A stretch of DNA of 64,000 nt from Setomelanomma holmii (Eukaryota > Ascomycota > Dothideomycetes > Pleosporales > Phaeosphaeriaceae): positions 1,238 to 65,237 of the forward strand of contig ML978252.1 of NCBI GenBank assembly GCA_010015745.1, in the 5' to 3' direction. Below the pieces are notes generated by a model. That model had not been told where the DNA came from. It worked only from the letters and a program-made list of their open reading frames with translations, and searched no databases. Positions 1 through 10,443 of this stretch are shown here, piece after piece (the stretch's first letter is position 1; every line of letters starts with the position of its first letter). Made by a program: the position numbers and the translations under genes.

Positions 1-94
1 AGAGACGTGCAGAGAGACGTGCAGAGAGACGTGCAGAGAGACGTGCAGAGAGACGTGCAGAGAGACGTGCAGAGAGACGTGCAGAGAGACGTGC
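1..94. repeat. 12-bp tandem minisatellite
   Basis: Seven full copies and one partial copy of a 12-bp unit (AGAGAGACGTGC) run from the first base to position 94 with no visible difference between copies. The array may continue upstream, because the window starts inside it. It directly abuts transposon-derived sequence. The lack of divergence contrasts with the heavily mutated repeats that follow, so the array is recent, homogenised, or partly an assembly product. Confidence 0.95.
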
Positions 95-239
95 TTAACC
101 TAAGCTTGTCTAGCTAGGCGATCGCGAGTATGTTACAGTTATCTAGAATATCTGCGCTGCTAGGTATGCGACTCTGCTCTTTGTTATCTACAAAGAATGT
201 GTCCATATCTCTGCGTAGTATGAGAAGACATATACTGCA

Positions 240-1245
240 CAACTAGAAACTCATAGTCTCTAAGAACGGCTAGACAAACAACACGCTTAGTCTTAAGTGG
301 TTGAAGCACTTTAACGCGCATACAAAGGCGCGCTAGGTAGAGAGGTACAGGTTGCTTATTTTAGATAGCTATAAGAGCTATCTCATCTAGGATTTCAAGG
401 ACTACTGAATTGAACACAAGATTCTAGCTCTCTGCATGCCACCTCACTTATCGCACATCCTCCAGCCTCTTGATGTAGTCTGCTTCTCGCTATTAAAGCG
501 TAAGTACTTCTAATGCGTTTAAGACTTAGCACACTAACGCGTCTTCTATATCAACAAGAAAGGCTTTCTTCTAGCCTTCAAAGACGCGTTTTTAACGTGT
601 TTACAGAAGAGAACTGTCAAAAGGCCTCTGAGGCAGCAGGGCTAGTCCCTATCAATGCGCAGGTGGTGTTGGATTGTCTTGAAGTACGGCTGCGTACCCT
701 ACCAGCACCCCCACCACAGGAGACGCCATGGCAGTCAAAGACACAAGTTAGGATCTTAATCAAAGCTAGTGAGCAACTCTTTTACTCAATCGCCTGTTAC
801 AGCTCAGGCTGGCCTCTCTCAGCTCATAAAAGGTGGTGAACTAACGCTGCACTAAAACGCGCTTTAAGTAGCCCAGATTTCTGAGCTTGAAGAGCAATTG
901 GCAGTAATGACTAAAAGAAAATCGCGTAAAAGGAAGCAGGTTCAGCGACGTGCTACTATAGTGCTGAGGCGTCTGTAGCGCCTCAGCGATTGAAGAAGAC
1001 TCGTAGTAGTAGTGATCAAGAAAGAGCCTAACCAGCTTTACGCTGTTGTAGGAATTGCGGCAAGACTAGGCACAACTTGCGAATGTGCTAAAAGGATACA
1101 GAGGCTTCTTCTAAATCTGATATAAGCACAATGTACGTAGGCTCTTTGTTTGATAGTGATGAAAGCGAAGATTAGAAACATAAGTTGGTGCTGCCAAGAC
1201 CTTTTAGGCAGCTTAGTGGGTTAGGCAGCTCGGTGGTGGAATACG
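240..1245 (+). mobile_element. Fot1/pogo-type DNA transposon relic 1 (3' half)
   Basis: Broken reading frames on the plus strand resemble the C-terminal half of a Fot1/pogo DDE transposase. They include the block before the third catalytic Asp (CMPPH..HILQPLDVVCF, about 435-495), a stretch ending GLVPINAQVVLD (about 640-675), and a CCHC zinc knuckle C-x2-C-x4-H-x4-C near 1046-1090 (CRNCGKTRHNLRMC). Fungal Fot1-like transposases often end in such a knuckle. The N-terminal half is not recognisable before it. In-frame TAG and TAA stops are frequent, as expected after RIP. The right end near 1205-1245 carries a sequence mirrored at the start of relic 2. It is clearly dead. Confidence 0.75.
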
Positions 1246-1375
1246 TTAGCTATCTAAATATCTACTTTAAATATAACTCTGATACTATTCTACTCTTAGC
1301 TTTAGTCTTATAACGTGTTTTCCATAACGTACTCCATGGGCGAGCTGCCCGCCTTGCCAAGCCCCCACCAAAATC
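1205..1375. repeat. Facing inverted ends of two Fot1-type elements
   Basis: The sequence GGCAGCTCGGTGGTGGAATA around 1208-1235 reappears as an imperfect reverse complement around 1325-1370, where the other strand reads GGGCAGCTCGCCCATGGAGT. Both then share a TACGTTA-like stretch. This fits the right terminal inverted repeat of relic 1 and the left one of relic 2 lying about 80 bp apart. The match was made by eye and the exact ends are uncertain. Confidence 0.6.
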
Positions 1376-2670
1376 TACCGTCCCACACAGTAGAAACGCG
1401 ATGTCTCAACAATGCAACGAGCTACTAGCTTCAAAGGAGGCTCGATTACAGCTTGTGCTTCAGGCTATCAAACAAGACGTAAATCTCTCCTAACAATGCG
1501 CAGCTAAGACCTATAACGTCCCCTAAACAATACTAAGCAACTGACGCGCTGGAATTCCCTTTTAACGCAGTTGCGTGTCTAACACAGCTAATCTTTGTCT
1601 AACTAAGGTGGAGGTAATTGTTTAGCATATACTTGACCTTGACGCGCAAGGATTTCCGCCCTAGCTTAATGCAGTGAAGGATATAGCTGATCTACTGCGC
1701 AAGGAGCGTAGCTGACAGCCAGTGGGCGTTAACTGGGCTGGGACCTTTGTCAAACGTCGACCTAGGCTTCAAGTTAAGCTTAATCGCAAGTATGACTATA
1801 AGAGAGCTCTCTGCGAGGATCCTGAGGCTGTACGAGGCTGGTTCTGACTTGTAGAGAACATGAAGGCTAAGCATAGTATCCTTAACAAAGACAACTGCAA
1901 CTTTGACAAGTCTGGCTTCATAATAGGTATGATATCAACTAGAGTAGTAGTTACAGGCTCCAAGCGTTGAGGACGGCTGAAGACGGTACAGCAGGGTAAT
2001 CGAGAGTGGACCACAGTGATCTAGGGTATTAACGTGACTAGGTGGGCAATCCCACCCTTTGTTATCTTCCAGGGCAAGAACCACCATACCGCCTGGTACC
2101 AGGAGGAGAATCTACCGTCTGATTGGATTATTGCAGTCTCTGAGAACGGCTAGACAACAAATAAGCTTGGTCTGCAGTAGTTGAAGCACTTTGACGCTTA
2201 TACAAAAAGACGTACTGTGAGCACAGTACGTTTGCTTATAATTGACGGCCACGAGAGCTACAGCTTGCTTGGCTTCCAGCAGTACTGCAAGGAGAACAAG
2301 ATTATCACTCTCTGCATGCCTCCTCACTCGTTGCACCTCCTGCAGCCTCGTGATGTAGGCTGTTTTTCGCTGTTGAAGAAGGCGTATAGGCGCCAAGCTG
2401 AGAACCTGATGCGCAGCAAGATCAACCACATCACCAAACTTGAGTTCTTGCCCTGCTTTATCGTTGCTTTCAAAGACGCAATTACTAAAAGCAATATCTA
2501 GGGAGGCTTTTAAGGTGCTAGCTTAGTTCCACTTAACCTAGAGGCAGTAATATCGAAGCTTGACGTCTGCCTTCATACGCCTACACTACTCACTGTTGAC
2601 GACGCTCCTTGGGTGTCTAGAACTCTAAGCAATACCCTAGAATTCAGGTCACAATTGAAGCTAATTTAAG
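1320..2670 (+). mobile_element. Fot1/pogo-type DNA transposon relic 2
   Basis: This is a transposase-like coding relic starting near an ATG at 1400 (MSQQCNELLASKEARL). Recognisable DDE_1 blocks are NFDKSGFIIG with the first Asp at 1905-1907, LLIIDGHESY with the second Asp at 2244-2246, and CMPPHSLHLLQPRDVGCF with the third Asp at 2352-2354. A downstream stretch reads LVPLNLEAVISKLDV. All three acidic catalytic residues remain, but the frame is cut by several TAG/TAA stops (for example after AVSENG near 2150), so it cannot make a full enzyme. The left end near 1320-1375 mirrors the right end of relic 1. A matching right inverted end was not found. Confidence 0.78.
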
Positions 2671-3144
2671 AGAGAATTTAGCGTAGTCTCCTGCAGACGT
2701 GTCTTGTTAAAGTTGTTGAATTGCTTGTTCAGCTTTTGCAGGTTCGTTTGCTAGAGAGAAGATCTGGCGGATCCTATCCTTGAAGTTTGCTACTCTTCAA
2801 ACATAAGAGTGTTAGAGACATCCACTTGTTGCTTAAATACTTGATTAGATATAGCTTGACTTATTTGTACGCTAATCCCTTCATAAACGTTGTAACCATA
2901 ATAATCTTGTTCTCGCCCTTAATCCTGTTGTTGATGTGAAAGTAGGTATTGAACTAGAGGATCTAGTTTTCAAGCTTGAGGCGGTCTCTATAGTAAAGGT
3001 CAGGTTTAGCCGCGATATGTGGAGATATACAGGGCTCGTCTTCTAGGGTTGCTATCGAAGTGTCACTTTAGGCGACCTGTAGTGCTCCTGTAGTTGCGGT
3101 AGTCATTGTAGTATCGTCTAAGGTACCTTGAAGGGTGTTCAAAG
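2671..3144. other. Repeat-derived DNA without recognisable gene
   Basis: This stretch is AT-rich and stop-rich and lies between Fot1 relic 2 and the first LTR copy. Nothing with a supportable family match was seen. Confidence 0.5.
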
Positions 3145-3445
3145 TGTGAAGGTCTGTACAGAAGGGTATCTGTATTAGGTCTAGCGGTTGGTTCTTAGGG
3201 GTAGACCAAGGGGATACTGCAATAGGCGTTGATACTAAGACAGTAAGAGGGCGCTTCTGAAAAAGTATCAGGTTTGTGAGAACAATGATTGATTGCTAAT
3301 ACAAAGTTTGAACACGATGGTCTGTAGGAGGCTATCGTCTAAGTATATATACTTCATGAATGTGGTGCTCAGTTCTGAGTGGGGCGCTCCATCCTGAGCG
3401 ATCATGTGACGTAATGCTCAGATGCGAGCGGTCACGTGACTTGTA
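3145..3445 (+). mobile_element. LTR family A, copy 1 (degraded)
   Basis: It begins TGTGAAGG and closely matches positions 5165-5375 for about 220 bp, including the shared block GGTTGGTTCTTAGGGGTA and a TTGAACACGATRGTCT block. The same family occurs inverted at 8933-9418, where its ends are defined. After about 3370 the copy diverges into CT/GA-rich minirepeats but keeps the palindrome GTCACGTGAC at 3431-3440. No target-site duplication was found, so it may be truncated, and the right end is approximate. Confidence 0.7.
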
Positions 3446-3849
3446 GGTGGTTCCTGCTGAGGGGTGGTTTGTGCTACCTCATTGGTCCTTCATAAGCCTG
3501 GGGCGCTTATTCTGACGTTGTCGGTAGGAGGTTGTTAACAGTTATATAACGTACTTGATATGTGTGTTTTCCAAAATATCAGCTGCCACCTCGAATCGGC
3601 TAGCTTGCTGCTCAAGAACATCAGCTCCCAGAGTAATTTGTTAGTAAATCAATGCAACCACGCTTTCTTGCCGCCACTACGTATTTGAGGCTGTACTACT
3701 TGCTGCAATCGCCTATACTGACTTGTACTTTAGTGTCGCGGTTTCCTCCACGTTCATACTTGCTGCGATGCCTGGCACCGGCCACCGCTTACAGGCTGCT
3801 GTACTGCAAGCTGTCTGATAGAATCGCTACAGGCGACTGCGACTGAGCC
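3446..3849. other. No recognisable gene between LTR copy 1 and the Tc1/mariner relic
   Basis: An open frame of 64 codons at 3652-3846 shows no family match and no start context of note. It lies just upstream of the Tc1/mariner relic and may be its 5' part or untranslated sequence. Confidence 0.4.
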
Positions 3850-4740
3850 GTCTATAGATCTACTGGAGTCAGCCAGACGACGATAGCAAAGCTGACGTTG
3901 AGCTTAGAGTACTGGGGCGTACCATATCCGCCACGCTGTGTACGCCTTAGGCGGCTATCTACACTGCGGCAAGCTTAGCGCGATAGCTTCTAGGCATACC
4001 TCGAGGGCTATCCAGGCGCATACCTAGATGAGATGAGGGACTTCTTGTACGACGAGCACGACGTTAGGATCAGTACTACAAGCATGTACTAGGTGCTAGC
4101 GCAGATGAGATGGTCCCGCAAGCTTGCAACAAAGCAGGCAAAGGAGCGAAGTGAGCCACTCCGCCGCCTCTATCTTGCTAGGATGGCGCAACACTACAAG
4201 GCAGAGCAGATCGTCGCGTTAGATAGGAGCGGTTGCAATAAGCGTACAGCTAACTGCAAGTATGGCTAGTCTCTAGTTGGGCAGCTGGTGGAGTTATCGT
4301 ATAGCTTCAGGCGATCAGAACAGTGGTTGCTGCTGCCAGCTATGACGATAGATAGCTACATGAGCTTTACAATCTTTCAAGGCGCGATTACAGCTAAGAT
4401 CTTAGAGGACTTCTTACAGTTTCAAGTGCTGCCGTTCTGCAATCCTCACCTAGGGCCAGCCTCAGTAATCGTGCTTAATAACGCCTCTATCCATTGATCA
4501 GAGCGTGTACGGGAGCTTTGCCAAAGGGCTGGAGTACTCCTCGAGTATCTGCCGCCATACTCACCAGATTTCAACCCTATTAAGAGGAGCTTCAAGCAGC
4601 TCAAAGAGTGGATAAAAAGGAATTCAGCGCAAGCAGAGAACTTTATTAACTTTAGGGTCTTTCTTGAGTATACAGCGCAGCAGGTGTGCTATAATATTGA
4701 CTGCAGAAGCTGGTTTAATAGCTGTAGTTATCCCTATTAA
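3850..4740 (+). mobile_element. Tc1/mariner-type transposon relic
   Basis: A single degraded frame carries a helix-turn-helix-like N-terminal part (YLDEMRDFLYDEHDVRIST near 4025-4080). A DDE_3 core follows: IVALDRSGCN with the first Asp near 4221, SVIVLNNASIH near 4465-4496, where the family normally has LDNAxxH so the second Asp reads Asn, and LEYLPPYSPDFNPIKRSF near 4540-4590, where the usual NPIE Glu reads Lys. Two of the three catalytic positions are therefore altered by changes compatible with G-to-A. In-frame TAG/TGA stops add to the loss. It is a dead copy. Confidence 0.75.
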
Positions 4741-5033
4741 GTCTGCTTTCTACTATAGGCCACAGTACATTTTCATAGGCAGAAAACGGCGTACAGATGC
4801 GTGCGATTACACCTCAATGCGCAACTAACAAAAGCGATTCAATAATTCTAAAAAAAAAGAGAGCTATTGCTATACATATAGATCAATCTTGTGAAGTCAC
4901 CCTATTGTATTCGCACAACGTTGTAGTGTTGTACATAGGGCTATCTAAATAGACTCTTGTTGCAGCGCATTTGAAACGCCTTAAAAACCTCAACACTAGC
5001 AGGCACAGGCTATTAACGCTTAGGCTACTAAAC

Positions 5034-5125
5034 TTCAAGCATCATCGCTATTGTCCTCTACAACACTGCTAGACAGTTTAACCACTAGTTTCTTGTGCGC
5101 AGTCTCTTCTCTTTTCTTACGACGT
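5034..5125 (-). pseudogene. C-terminal tail of a transposase-like protein
   Basis: On the minus strand a short open frame reads RRKKREETAHKKLVV, then SSSVVEDNSDDA, then a stop at 5034. The Lys/Arg-rich then acidic tail resembles the C-terminal ends of Fot1-type transposases. It is cut on its 5' side close to the LTR at 5165, which suggests the LTR inserted into or beside it. No catalytic motif lies in the surviving piece, so the assignment is weak. Confidence 0.4.
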
Positions 5126-5164
5126 TCTACTTGTCTCTAGTTACGATCTGTGAGGTTATAGTAC

Positions 5165-5556
5165 TGTGAAGGCCTGTACAGAAGGGTATCTGTGTTAGGT
5201 CTAGCGGTTGGTTCTTAGGGGTATACCAAGGGGATACTGCAATGGGTGTTGATACTAAGACAGTAAGAGGGCGCTTCTGAAAGAAGTATCAGGTTTGTGA
5301 GAACAATAATTAATTGCTACTACGAAGTTGAACACGATAGTCTATAGGAGGCTATTGATTCTATCTATATACCTGTAGTACATCCCGTACTCCTGTGTGC
5401 GTCTGGGAGGTTAGGGTCCTTCTGGGAGGTTACCTTCCCTTAGGATGGTGTCCCTCTAAGATGGTCAGGTCTTGGCGGGATGGTGGTCACGTGACCTTGG
5501 TGAGGTCAGGCGATTCTTGCGTCATCCTGTGTGCCCTATCACCAGGTGTTGCAATA
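5165..5556 (+). mobile_element. LTR family A, copy 2
   Basis: It begins TGTGAAGGCC and is near-identical to copy 1 over roughly the first 210 bp. From about 5375 to 5530 it matches the reverse complement of the solo LTR at 8933-9418, including a CTTGGCGGGATGG block. It contains the palindrome GTCACGTGAC at 5486-5495. The right end, near a TGTTGCA at about 5550, is a guess from alignment with the inverted copy. No flanking duplication was found. Confidence 0.72.
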
Positions 5557-5859
5557 ATTCGTGTCCGCTCACGTAAGCGAGCCCCACCAGAATGGCTCAA
5601 CTTTACTTTTTACTATGGGCGCCTATACAAAGTTGAGAAGGCAGTGTATTTGAAGGATATTGCTGCACATGCTTATGAAGCCTTAAATTACTATAACTTA
5701 TAGAGTTCTATACTAAGCTATTTTTTGGTGTTCCAGACGCGGTTCTACCAGTTTTCTCTCCGCCGTTCTCACAGAGCTAACAAAATCTCTCAGGCATCTG
5801 AGAGATACGATCTCTGATCTCATCTATTGTAATTGAAGCCCAGACGTCCTGCAGTATCT

Positions 5860-6300
5860 GCTTTAAGTGTCGCTTTGTCCTATCCCACTCTCTCTCTCTC
5901 CAGGCTCAGGGTATCGAATACGTCGCTTCGCGTGCTGCTTGAGGATGAGCCACATGCCTTTACTAGGGTTGAGATCAGCGCTCTGTCCTAGGTGAACGAT
6001 AACAGAGATCCAGTTAGCCTGCCTGAGATTTTCTGCTACGTTGTCCTTGCTTTTAGTGCTGTAAGATAGGTCATTGTCCTCTTGAAGATACCAGCTTCGC
6101 AGCTCTCCCAGTTGCGCTTTATGCACCTACTTAATATACGATAGAAGAACGTTCTAAGTATAGTACTCCTGCGTCATGTAATGTCCTAAGCTCTTTACCT
6201 TAAGCAGTGGAGGCAGCTTTGCTTCCTTTTCTTTGACCCGTTTTAATATCTATAGCTCTGTCAATAACAAGCGTCTTGTAAAGCATATCAATGTCCTCTC
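5860..6300 (-). pseudogene. Tc1/mariner-type transposase relic (C-terminal half)
   Basis: The minus-strand frame 6126-5863 reads as a DDE_3 fragment. The block WYLQEDNDLSYSTKSKDN carries the second Asp in the DN pair, and HLGQSADLNPSKGMWLILKQ matches the usual SPDLNPIE..WxxLK region, with the catalytic Glu position reading Ser-Lys. Weakly similar sequence extends upstream on the same strand to about 6300. Frames are broken and no start is visible. It belongs to a different Tc1 subgroup from the plus-strand relic at 3850-4740. Confidence 0.6.
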
Positions 6301-6316
6301 TAACTGTAGGAAATTT

Positions 6317-7740
6317 CTACTTAAGGTACTTGAAGAAATTGCTGGTATGCTTGTTAATCTCCTGCTCATGCTTATATCTTATAGGCGACCACTGAGATGC
6401 ACCAGATACCTCTGATCTCGCTATTTTTGGTGCAGCTGCCTGCAAGTTAGACTCCTGCAGAGGTTGCTTATTTATCCGCTCAAGCTGCCTAACAATAAGC
6501 AGTTTTGTTAAGGTTTTGATATCATCGTCGCCACCTCCACCTATCTGCATCTTGCGCGTTTTCTCATGCTTCTGTAGGTCTCTTGCCTTCATAATTGCAA
6601 GTCGTACATCATCAGATAGCTTATTATACGTTGCCTTTCTTGCTGTAATTGCTCTTGCCTAGATAGAGATAATGTTGCTGTTAACAAAGAGGTGATCTTT
6701 AAAGCGCGCTAGCTGCCTCGCTGTTAGCGCAATCTAACAGCAATAAGGATAGTTCTTGTAATAGGTATCTGTACAGCGCCATCTATCCTAGATAGCAATA
6801 GCATGCCCGCTACCTGCTTGTTTAGCTGCTATTACACCAACAAGTCCCTCCTCCTAAATCACTGTTGTGGTGCACTAGCGAGGACTGTTGACAACTGTCA
6901 GCAACAGTAGCTGCTCCGCCAAAATTTCAGCCAAGATGAGCTCAAAATCGACGTTTACTAGCTCGTTAGCATGGTTATTAACCTGTACAATAAGGCGCTG
7001 AAAGCTATCCTACGTCGCATTAACACCTTGCTGCAATCGCTTTATTGCGCGCTCGCGTTTGGCCTGCTTAGCTAGGTAAACAACAGCGCAAATAGATGAG
7101 ATCTTCGCTCTCTTCAGCTGTAGTTCTGCAATAACGTCATCTAACTATTGCTATAGGTCGTCAAACTGCAGCGAGTACAGTTATATGCTGTGCTAGCAGC
7201 TTCAGGTATAAAGTGCTTCTCCATATCACTATTAACGCAAGCCCTCTATCTAACGCGCAATATAGGCTCAACCTTATTTGCCAGGGCTTGCGACAAGCGA
7301 GGCAGCTATAGAGCGCCTTCTTAATATTGGTACGCTAGCTCAACCTCATCCTCAACACCACCACTAGTGCCATCAGCAGCAACCTCAAATTCATCCTCAG
7401 GCAGCAGATCGCCATCTCTATCTTCAAAAGTATCCTCATCTTCACTAACGATATTATCAACTTGCGCAGAGGCAGCTGTTTAGGTGGCCTGCAGCTCAGG
7501 CTCAAACAATAGGCTTTGACAACGCGCTAGGCCAGTTGCTAGAGGCAACAGCAGCGCCTTGCGACAGACAAGTTTAGGCGCCAGATAGGTGGGATCTTGT
7601 CTGGTTGCCAGCGCTCTACGCTTCTAGGAGGACAGATAAACGCCTTGATTAAATGGCTGCTTCAGCTTACGCTGGTGCTTAGGCGCTATCCTAACAATTG
7701 CCAGATTAGGCCTATAATAAGCTCAACACTAAGAAAACGC
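6317..7740 (-). pseudogene. Unidentified minus-strand coding relic with acidic domain
   Basis: A minus-strand frame can be followed through scattered stops. From the upstream side it has a block FNQGVYLSS.RSVERWQPDK near 7600-7660, an acidic block (VSEDEDTFEDRDGDLLPEDEFEVAADGTSGG, about 7370-7465) and a Lys/Arg/Gln-rich block near 7030-7140. It then reads AIWDRWRCTD near 6770 and ends in a basic, Gln-rich segment at 6592-6317. The layout suggests a transposon-borne DNA-binding protein. A GCR1_C-like domain of a Crypton element is one possibility, but this was not recognised with any certainty. It could also be the N-terminal part of the neighbouring transposase. Confidence 0.35.
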
Positions 7741-7860
7741 GATATACAAGCAATTTAGCGCACAGGAACAGCTTTAAGGGCTTTAAGAGGTGAGAAATGG
7801 CCTCTGCATTGATTTACTAACAAATTACTATAGGAGGTGATATTCTTAGGCACGACGCTA

Positions 7861-10391
7861 ACGTAAGAGTCGGTGAGTCGCCCTGATCGGCGACTCGCCC
7901 CGCCTGAACATCATAACACAAGACCTACACCAACTTTGACTCGTGATAACTTAACTACTATAGCACTAATTAATAACGCGATTGAAGAATATAAATCGCA
8001 GGAACTAGGAGAACGTCTCTTGTATACAAAAGTTGCAGAGAAGTACAACATACTATAATGCACGTTAGCGCAAAGATGCAAGGGCCCTCAGGTGTTGATA
8101 GAGGCTTATAATATTAATAAGCAGAAACTTAGCCTACGATAAGAGCTGGAGCTTATGGATTATATCAAAGGACTATCAAAGAGAGGCCTTCTACCTACAA
8201 GAGAGATAACGTAAGGATTTGCCTCTAAGATTAGCTATTGTTATATTAGAAATAGCTAGATGAGACGCTTTCTTAGAAGAAACAAACGCCATCTCACCTC
8301 ACGTTAGACTAAGGGAATAGACGCTATACGCCACAAGGCAGACTTAGAGGCAAACTATAAGCTCTACTTTGATCTCCTCTATCAAAAGATAGAGGAATAT
8401 AGCATAGAGCTGCAGCATACCTACAATATAGATAAGAAGGGCTTTATAATTAGGGTTATTAGAAAGAGCAAAATGATCTTTAGTAAGATGTCTTAGGAGT
8501 TAAAAGAGGCAAGGGCACCTATCCAAGATGGCCTTCGTAAGTAGGTGACTCTCTTAGCAGGCGTCTGCGCAGATAGAGAGCCTCTTCCGCCAGGCCTCAT
8601 CTTCCAGGCTGAAAGAGGCAATATATGATCAACCTAGGTGGAGGATATTAAGGTTAGAAAGCACGACGTCTTTGTCACTTTATCACTCTCTAGATAGACA
8701 AATAACAATATAGGACTAGCCTAGCTTGAGCAGGTCTTTGACTAGCATACAAAGAAGAAAGCGCGCTTAAGCTATCAGCTCCTTATCCTTAATAGCCACA
8801 GGTTTTATGTAACCATAGATTTTATTAAATATTGCGACAGTAACAAGATCCTCCTTGCTATCTTTCCCCTCTACTTAACTTACAGCCTTCAGCTGCTTAA
8901 TGTAGTCTATTTTGCGCTACTTGCTAGGTCTTTGTTACGAACAAAGGAAACGACTGGCAAGGAATACATAGGGCGCACGAAATGATGCAATACTGTATGA
9001 CCCCACCATGAGTCACATGACTGCCATCCCGCCAAGACCTAACCATCCTGGATGGTTACCATCCCAAGGGAAGGCAACATCCTAGATGGACACCAACATC
9101 CTGGATAGGCGTTAGGATATGGGATGGTCCTTAAGTATATAGATGAGGCCGATGGCCTCCTGTAGACTATTGTGTTCAACTTCAACTTCATAGAGTACCT
9201 TACCAGTACCCTTTGTACCAGTCTACAACTTGGTTACCCTGCACTCGATCTACTGTCCCCATCAGTCTACCTCAGTGCACGTCTTGTACTCAGACTCTGA
9301 CTACTACTCAGTATCTGTACTTGAACCCCCGTTCAACGATCCCTTCCACTCACTCCCCGAGAACCAACCGTAGAGCCTTCGGCACACAAGACTTCGTCTT
9401 TAACCAAGGGCCTTCACAGTCTTACACTAACGAGCTCACCACCTATACTCAACGCAGCTAAGGGCTTCTCTCTATTAAGAAGGGCGACTTCTTTAGATTG
9501 TTCTAGCGTGCCTAGACCTCCACCTTCATAGAGAAGCTTATTTTGAGGTCCTTTAAGTTTACTAGCATATAGCTAATAGAGAGGGACGTTATACTTAAAA
9601 GATTCTGCCTAAAGACACAAGATGAAGCAGACTAACCTAAAAGCTCTCTAATACTTGCAGATGAGGACTAGAGACGTATAAGAACATTAGTAGATAACGT
9701 AGTAAGGGAGAGAGAAAAAAAGAGTGCAAAGAAGATCACTCTTTTACTCCACCACCTCTAGGTGCAAAATAACCTCTTACTCTACGAGAACGAGAGCTTA
9801 CGTAAGGCTCTCACTACTAAAAAGGAGCATAAGAAGAAGGGCAAGACGCTTAACCTTCAACAGCGTTAATAAGAGTTTTACAGCAAGGCTGTTTTCTAGA
9901 GTCCTAGCAAGATTAATAAGGCTTAAAGAAGAGGGAGAATTACTCTAAAAAGCAAACAACAAGCACATAAGAGAATAGGCTGCCTTGTAGACTAAAGAAA
10001 GAGCTGAACTTCAGCGCAAGAAACAAGAGGCAGAAGAAGCTATAGCTACCTAAAAAGCTGTAAAATTATCCTAAAGAGGCAAGAGATCAGCCTCACAAAA
10101 GGCTAGGTTAAAGACAAAGAGAGCGCAGGTTGCGCATGCTGCTAAAGGTAGTAGTAGAGGTGGTGAGCCTGCATCTGCCCTACTACTAAAGCGCACTAAA
10201 ACACGCAGCGTCAACCTTCTAGCTTAATATCTAGATAAACTAAAATGATCGTAAGGCCTTGTTTACTACTCTACTACAAATTCTCGTGATAATAGCTATT
10301 GTGAGTGGTTGTACGGCCTCATCTTTGTGGGTGGGCATATGGTGTTTGGCGGGGCGAGTCGCCGATCGTGGCGACTCACCGACTCGTACGT
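7861..10391 (+). mobile_element. Fot1/pogo-type transposon with intact ends, interrupted by an LTR
   Basis: Terminal inverted repeats of about 43 bp are visible. The left end runs ACGTAAGAGTCGGTGAGTCG.. from 7861 and its near-perfect reverse complement ends at 10391. Each end is flanked by TA (7859-7860 and 10392-10393), the expected duplicated target. The transposase relic starts near 7873 and ends at TAA 10225-10227. Blocks seen are YNIDKKGF with the first Asp at 8431-8433, LILNSHRFY where the second Asp codon reads AAT at 8791-8793, and LQLLNVVYFALLA where the third reads AAT at 8899-8901. Downstream are a KKGDFFRLF block and the C-terminal block KKKGKTLNLQQR near 9830-9870. Many stops are TAG or TAA, and there is one apparent single-base frameshift near 9925. 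Removing the nested LTR gives an element of about 2.04 kb. Confidence 0.88.
8933..9418 (-). mobile_element. Solo LTR (family A, copy 3) nested in Fot1 element
   Basis: The 486-bp insert begins TGTTACGAAC and ends CCTTCACA, giving TG...CA ends. It is flanked by identical 5-bp GTCTT copies at 8928-8932 and 9419-9423. Read on the minus strand it matches the LTR copies at 3145 and 5165. The flanking transposase frame joins exactly across the duplication (..FALLAR then SYTNELTTYTQRS..), which confirms the borders. There is no internal retroelement sequence, so it is a solo LTR left by recombination between the two LTRs. The E-box palindrome of the other copies reads GTCACATGAC here (9012-9021), one transition away. 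Confidence 0.9.
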
Positions 10392-10443
10392 TAACTAGAT
10401 CTGGGTGGCAGCTGGTATTTCGAAAATCACAATATACTCTAAG

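Noticed and set aside
5395..5703. 102-codon frame in LTR copy 2
   Set aside because: It is made of LTR minirepeats and has no relation to a protein family.
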